DNA from: Synechocystis sp. PCC 7509
GTDB lineage: Bacteria > Cyanobacteriota > Cyanobacteriia > Cyanobacteriales > Chroococcidiopsidaceae
Direction: 5' to 3'
DNA length: 64,000 nucleotides
Assembly (NCBI RefSeq): GCF_000332075.2
Contig: NZ_ALVU02000001.1
Coordinates: forward strand, 3,608,324 to 3,672,323
The notes below the pieces were generated by a model. That model searched no databases, was not told where the DNA came from, and saw only the letters and a program-made list of their open reading frames with translations. The translations under genes and the position numbers were made by a program. This document shows positions 60,798-64,000 of this stretch, one piece after another. How positions within the stretch are numbered: the first letter of the stretch is position 1; each line of letters starts with the position of its first letter.

Positions 60798-61967
60798 ATG
60801 AGAACGATTGCCGAAATTAATGACAAAATTAACCGTTGCTGTGCAGTGGTCTGGACGGTAGAGGAGCTAAAAGCAAAAGTAGCCGAGTCTAGTATTGCTC
60901 AAGTGGCTAAACAAGTAGATGTAATCACCACAGGCACTTTTGAGCCAATGGAGTCCTCTGGAGCGATTATTAATTTGGGACATACCGACCCACCGATCAA
61001 AATTCGGCGCTGTTGGATGGATAACGTGCCTGTTTACTCTGGTTTTGGAGCCGTAGACTTGTATTTGGGCGCAACGCAAGCTATGGAAGCTCAAGACGGT
61101 GAGGAAGTGCGCGATCGCGGTGGCGGTCACGTAATTGCTGACTTGATTGCTGGCTTACCCGTACAAGTCAAAGCCTTGGGACAAGTAACAGATTGTTATC
61201 CTCGCGCCGCTTTTGAAACCACTATTACCCGCGAAACCATTAACCAGTTTTACTTATTTAATCCGCGCAATCTATACCAAAATTTTATTGTTGGCGTTAA
61301 TGGTGGCGATCGCCCCTTATTTACTTACTTAGGCCCTTTGCAACCGCGTTTAAATAATGCCGTTTACTCCAATCCCGGCGCAATTTCCCCTTTACTTAAC
61401 GATCCAGACTTGCAACTAATTGGGATTGGCACAAAAATCTTTTTGGGTGGCGGTGTGGGTTACGTTGCTTGGGAAGGTACGCAGCATTTCCCCTTACAAA
61501 AACGCCTGCCCAATCGCACCCCTGTAGGGCCCGCCGCTACGTTGGCTTTAATTGGCGATGCCAAACAAATGAGCCATCGTTGGGTGCGCGGCTGTTATTT
61601 CAAAAGTTATGGGCCTTCTTTAATGTTGGGGGTAGGTATCCCATTACCTGTATTGAATGAGGAAGTAATAGCTCATTGTGCCGTACAAGACAAGGATTTG
61701 GTAGCGCCGATTGTAGACTTTTCTATTCCCCGGCGCGTCCGTCCGACTTTTGGGTTGGTAAGTTATGCCCAGCTAAAATCTGGACGAATTACTATTGACG
61801 GTAAAGCTGTGCGTACTGCTCCCCTAGCCAGTATGTTTTTATCCCGGCAAGTAGCGCAAGAATTGAAGCAATGGATCGAAGAAGGAAAATTTACCCTTAC
61901 CGAACCCGTAGCCCCGATCGCGAATGATCGCGCTTTTTTGCCTCAAGATCGGTGGACGGAATTTTAA
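60798..61967 (+). CDS. homocysteine-biosynthesis-type protein (DUF39)
   Basis: The product has about 389 residues. DUF39 proteins take part in an alternative route to homocysteine from aspartate semialdehyde in methanogens and are widespread in cyanobacteria. Blocks include TTGTFEPMESSGAIINLGHTDPPIKI, interrupted, GGGHVIADLIAGLPVQVKALG, GIGTKIFLGGGVGYVAWEGTQH and PSLMLGVGIPLPVLNEEV. ATG 60798 is chosen because MRTIAEINDKI is the usual N-terminus; the frame is open into the preceding gene. It lies 5 bases after the permease gene. Confidence 0.9.
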   Translation: MRTIAEINDKINRCCAVVWTVEELKAKVAESSIAQVAKQVDVITTGTFEPMESSGAIINLGHTDPPIKIRRCWMDNVPVYSGFGAVDLYLGATQAMEAQDGEEVRDRGGGHVIADLIAGLPVQVKALGQVTDCYPRAAFETTITRETINQFYLFNPRNLYQNFIVGVNGGDRPLFTYLGPLQPRLNNAVYSNPGAISPLLNDPDLQLIGIGTKIFLGGGVGYVAWEGTQHFPLQKRLPNRTPVGPAATLALIGDAKQMSHRWVRGCYFKSYGPSLMLGVGIPLPVLNEEVIAHCAVQDKDLVAPIVDFSIPRRVRPTFGLVSYAQLKSGRITIDGKAVRTAPLASMFLSRQVAQELKQWIEEGKFTLTEPVAPIANDRAFLPQDRWTEF

Positions 61968-61975
61968 TGCCGTTT

Positions 61976-62854
61976 TTATTGGGGATTTTGTCGCTTGATG
62001 GGTTTTGGCGCTGGCGATCGCGCTGGTTGTTTAACGGGGGGCGCGACGTTAGTTTTCCGCACAGGCTGCGGCGGCGCAAAATTGCGCCGCGTGTCGCTAC
62101 TAGAAGGATTGTTGTAGGGCTTCTTTCTCAAGACTGGTTTTGATGTTAAAGCCGCGATCGCTTCTCCATTACTCAAAATTAACTTCTCTGCTTGCCTTTG
62201 AACTTGCAGATCCCAAAACTGTCCTACAGCTTTAGTCGCCAAATCGCCGAAAATTTTGAGCTTGAAATACTTGGGTTTATCGGCTTCAGTGCGGGTTGCT
62301 TGCCTAATTTTGACAATGAAATGTCCCTCGGCGGTAGATTGATATACTATTTCCCCGCGCACAGAAAAATAATTATCTACTACTTCTAGCTCTAAGGCAG
62401 TTTCGGCGCTCGGCTTGTCGCTTTCTGGCTGCTGGAGAGTTAGTTTTTCTGGCTCCCATACCCCCACAATTTGCAGGTGTAAATTATCTTCTTTTTGACC
62501 AGTACGGGGATAAACTACCCATAAATGTTCTTGGGCTAAATCGATATGATTTTTGATTAAACTAATAATTCGCCCTAGTAAAACTGCACTAATTTGGGTT
62601 TCATCTGTAGTTGACAGCGTACCTTGAGTAAATTGATCGCTGCTAGCAACATAACGACCGCGTACTAAGCCAATAGCTCGGTACTGCATGGGTTCGCTAG
62701 GAGGTGGAATTGGTTGCAGCCGTTGCCCATTGAGCAATTGGGTATCGGTAGAGGCAGGATTGGAAGACGGATTTTGAGCCTCTATTGCCTGCATAGGTGT
62801 TTGCGGTTGGTTGGGAGCAGAATTTGATTCGGACGGATTGAGAGAGGAATTCAT
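61976..62854 (-). CDS. cyanobacterial hypothetical protein with Pro-rich tails
   Basis: This product of about 292 residues has a Ser/Asn/Pro-rich N-terminus (about 1-55), a conserved middle (YRAIGLVRGRYVASSDQFTQGTL, interrupted, then HLWVVYPRTGQKEDNLHLQIVGVW, EIVYQSTAEGHFIVKIRQ and FKLKIFG) and a basic Pro-rich tail (RKTNVAPPVKQPARSPAPKPIKR). ATG 62854 has an AAGGAG site 6 bases upstream, so the longer frame to 62932 is not needed. I recognise a conserved cyanobacterial hypothetical without assigned role. Cytosolic. Confidence 0.8.
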   Translation of the reverse strand: MNSSLNPSESNSAPNQPQTPMQAIEAQNPSSNPASTDTQLLNGQRLQPIPPPSEPMQYRAIGLVRGRYVASSDQFTQGTLSTTDETQISAVLLGRIISLIKNHIDLAQEHLWVVYPRTGQKEDNLHLQIVGVWEPEKLTLQQPESDKPSAETALELEVVDNYFSVRGEIVYQSTAEGHFIVKIRQATRTEADKPKYFKLKIFGDLATKAVGQFWDLQVQRQAEKLILSNGEAIAALTSKPVLRKKPYNNPSSSDTRRNFAPPQPVRKTNVAPPVKQPARSPAPKPIKRQNPQ

Positions 62855-63243
62855 AAAAACTCCTTGCGGCGGAGACTTATCCCTTTTTAGGATTGAAATA
62901 AAGTAGGACACTTTAACTAGAAATCGGGACAAGCTTAAGAAATAAGCTGATCTTTTGACCTTTTTCCGTTAACCTTTACTCAGCCTATAACAAAAAACAA
63001 ATTTGCTCTAGTTATACTGATTTCAAGGGATTGCTAGTAACAAGCGTAGCAAAAGCTTCCTATTACAGAGCATAGTGTGGGCAGCATAGCATAGCTACAG
63101 GCTTTATTGGCTGTAATTGACCAAGCAAAATAGTTACTGCTCTAAATGCAAAGTTTTGTGGAGAAAAGCTTTACTCCTTTGCTTGTTAGGGGCAAATAAT
63201 TCTATTTTGGTCAAAGATAATACTATACATTCAAGGCAGTTTT
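62855..63243. other. intergenic region without recognised gene
   Basis: The region lies between divergent genes and should hold both promoters. It is AT-rich with several short inverted runs (for example GCATAGCATAGC near 63086). A 76-codon frame at 63117-63347 is Cys/Ser-rich and overlaps the start of the TPR gene in another frame; I treat it as chance. No RNA gene is seen. Confidence 0.5.
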
Positions 63244-64000
63244 GTGTCTCAACCCCGCAATCGCTGGTTAATAAATATTATATTAGTGGTGGCAGCTATT
63301 GCTTTAGTAGGAGCTTCTATGCTGCCATTGTTGACAAGCACTATTGAGCAAAGCCAGCCACCTACCGCCACACCGTTACCTTCAGGACAAACAGCGCTTA
63401 CAGACCAAAAATCGCAATTGGCAGACCAAGCAAGGGGTTTTGAGTTGGTTTTGCAGCGCGAACCAGAAAACCTCACAGCCTTACAGGGATTGGCTGATGC
63501 TCGGATTAAATTAGGAGATATTAAAGGCGCAATCCCGTCAATTGAGAAATTGGCGGCTTTAAACCCTACGCAAACCCAATATGCGCTTCTCCTTGCCCAA
63601 GCCAAGGTAAGAACAGGGGATATTGAAGGGGGACAAAATGCTTATCGTTCAATTTTGAAAACAAAACCCGGCGATAATCTAGCCTTACAAGGATTAGTGT
63701 TAACTCTACTACAGCAACAACGCGCCGATGAAGCGATCGCCTTGTTGCAAGACACCTTGAACCAGGCAAATAAGTCTAAAGATGCAAGGGTAGATACAAC
63801 CTCCGTACAGTTGCTTTTAGGGGAAGTTTACGCCAATCAAAAACGCTACGATGAAGCGATCGCAACTTACGATCGGGCAATCGCCGCAAATCAACAAGAT
63901 GTACGTCCTTTTTTAGCTAAAGGTAGCGTTTTAGCAGTTCAAAAACGTTACGACGAGGCAATTTCTCTTTACGATCGCGCTATTAGTGTAGATAACAAAG
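63244..64000 (+). CDS. membrane-anchored TPR protein (cut by window end)
   Basis: From GTG 63244 an open frame runs past the window edge (at least 252 residues). It begins with one membrane helix (WLINIILVVAAIALVGASMLPLL, about 8-30), then a Pro/Thr/Gln-rich spacer and a series of TPR units from about residue 70 (FELVLQREPENLTALQGLADARIKLGD and later KRYDEAIATYDRAIAAN, KRYDEAISLYDRAIS). The repeats probably face the cytoplasm or periplasm and mediate protein binding. The start fits an N-in topology. Confidence 0.85.
   Translation, partial: MSQPRNRWLINIILVVAAIALVGASMLPLLTSTIEQSQPPTATPLPSGQTALTDQKSQLADQARGFELVLQREPENLTALQGLADARIKLGDIKGAIPSIEKLAALNPTQTQYALLLAQAKVRTGDIEGGQNAYRSILKTKPGDNLALQGLVLTLLQQQRADEAIALLQDTLNQANKSKDARVDTTSVQLLLGEVYANQKRYDEAIATYDRAIAANQQDVRPFLAKGSVLAVQKRYDEAISLYDRAISVDNK

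Noticed and set aside
62855-62932. Longer N-terminus of the 292-residue hypothetical protein
   Set aside because: ATG 62854 has a well-placed AAGGAG site; the extra 26 residues are not needed.
63117-63347. 76-codon Cys/Ser-rich frame before the TPR gene
   Set aside because: It overlaps the membrane-anchored start of the TPR protein in another frame and has no ribosome-binding site.
1-64000. CRISPR arrays or rRNA genes
   Set aside because: No regularly spaced repeat-spacer pattern or conserved rRNA sequence was seen; the repeated stretches are protein-coding repeats, an inverted-repeat insertion and decayed gene copies.

Overview
The window reads as the chromosome of a cyanobacterium. GCGATCGC (HIP1-type) octamers are frequent in most of it. 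The gene content is cyanobacterial: acyl-ACP reductase with aldehyde-deformylating oxygenase, a CYP110-like P450, DUF3493 and DUF1400 proteins, and NtcA-type promoters. I cannot name a species.

Layout. 1-4.1 kb is an accessory stretch: the end of an NmrA-like gene, a methyltransferase, a zinc-ribbon fragment, a GT1-type glycosyltransferase, a decayed IS lying against an NRPS remnant. 4.4-12.1 kb is a compact Nit1C-type nitrogen-starvation cluster: a LuxR/GAF regulator, a flavoprotein, a Sll0783-type protein, a nitrilase, a DUF1348 protein, a radical SAM enzyme, a GNAT protein, an AIR-synthase-like protein and a small partner. Two of its promoters match the NtcA consensus closely and share the same -10 region.

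12.1-24.5 kb is an integration hot spot. It holds a degenerate vapB copy, an orphan gene with two decayed copies of its 3' end, an EF-hand gene, and a group II intron. The intron's reverse-transcriptase gene is split by a roughly 3.95-kb serine-integrase element. An intact vapBC pair, three tyrosine recombinases (one with lost catalytic residues) and a truncated ISKra4-type transposase follow. The intron and its inserted element appear to lack HIP1 sites.

24.5-64 kb is mostly core chromosome. It carries mreBCD, ribD, a GH13 enzyme, a transketolase/phosphoketolase-like enzyme, a P450, and a pseudopilin operon followed by a diguanylate cyclase and a GT2-TPR protein. Next come two exported carbonic-anhydrase-family proteins (beta and tandem gamma), an RbgA-type GTPase, a Usp protein, pgk, folE, and the alkane pathway (ado-aar) with accA. 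The window ends with an orphan sugar ABC permease, a beta-helix/SLH surface protein, tRNA-Thr(CGT), an AI-2E family permease, a homocysteine-biosynthesis-type protein and the start of a TPR protein.

The observations most worth following are the nested intron/integrase element with its repeated GCTCACT motif, the pair of NtcA promoters on the Nit1C cluster, and a tandem gamma-carbonic-anhydrase protein whose metal-binding histidines are divided between its two domains.
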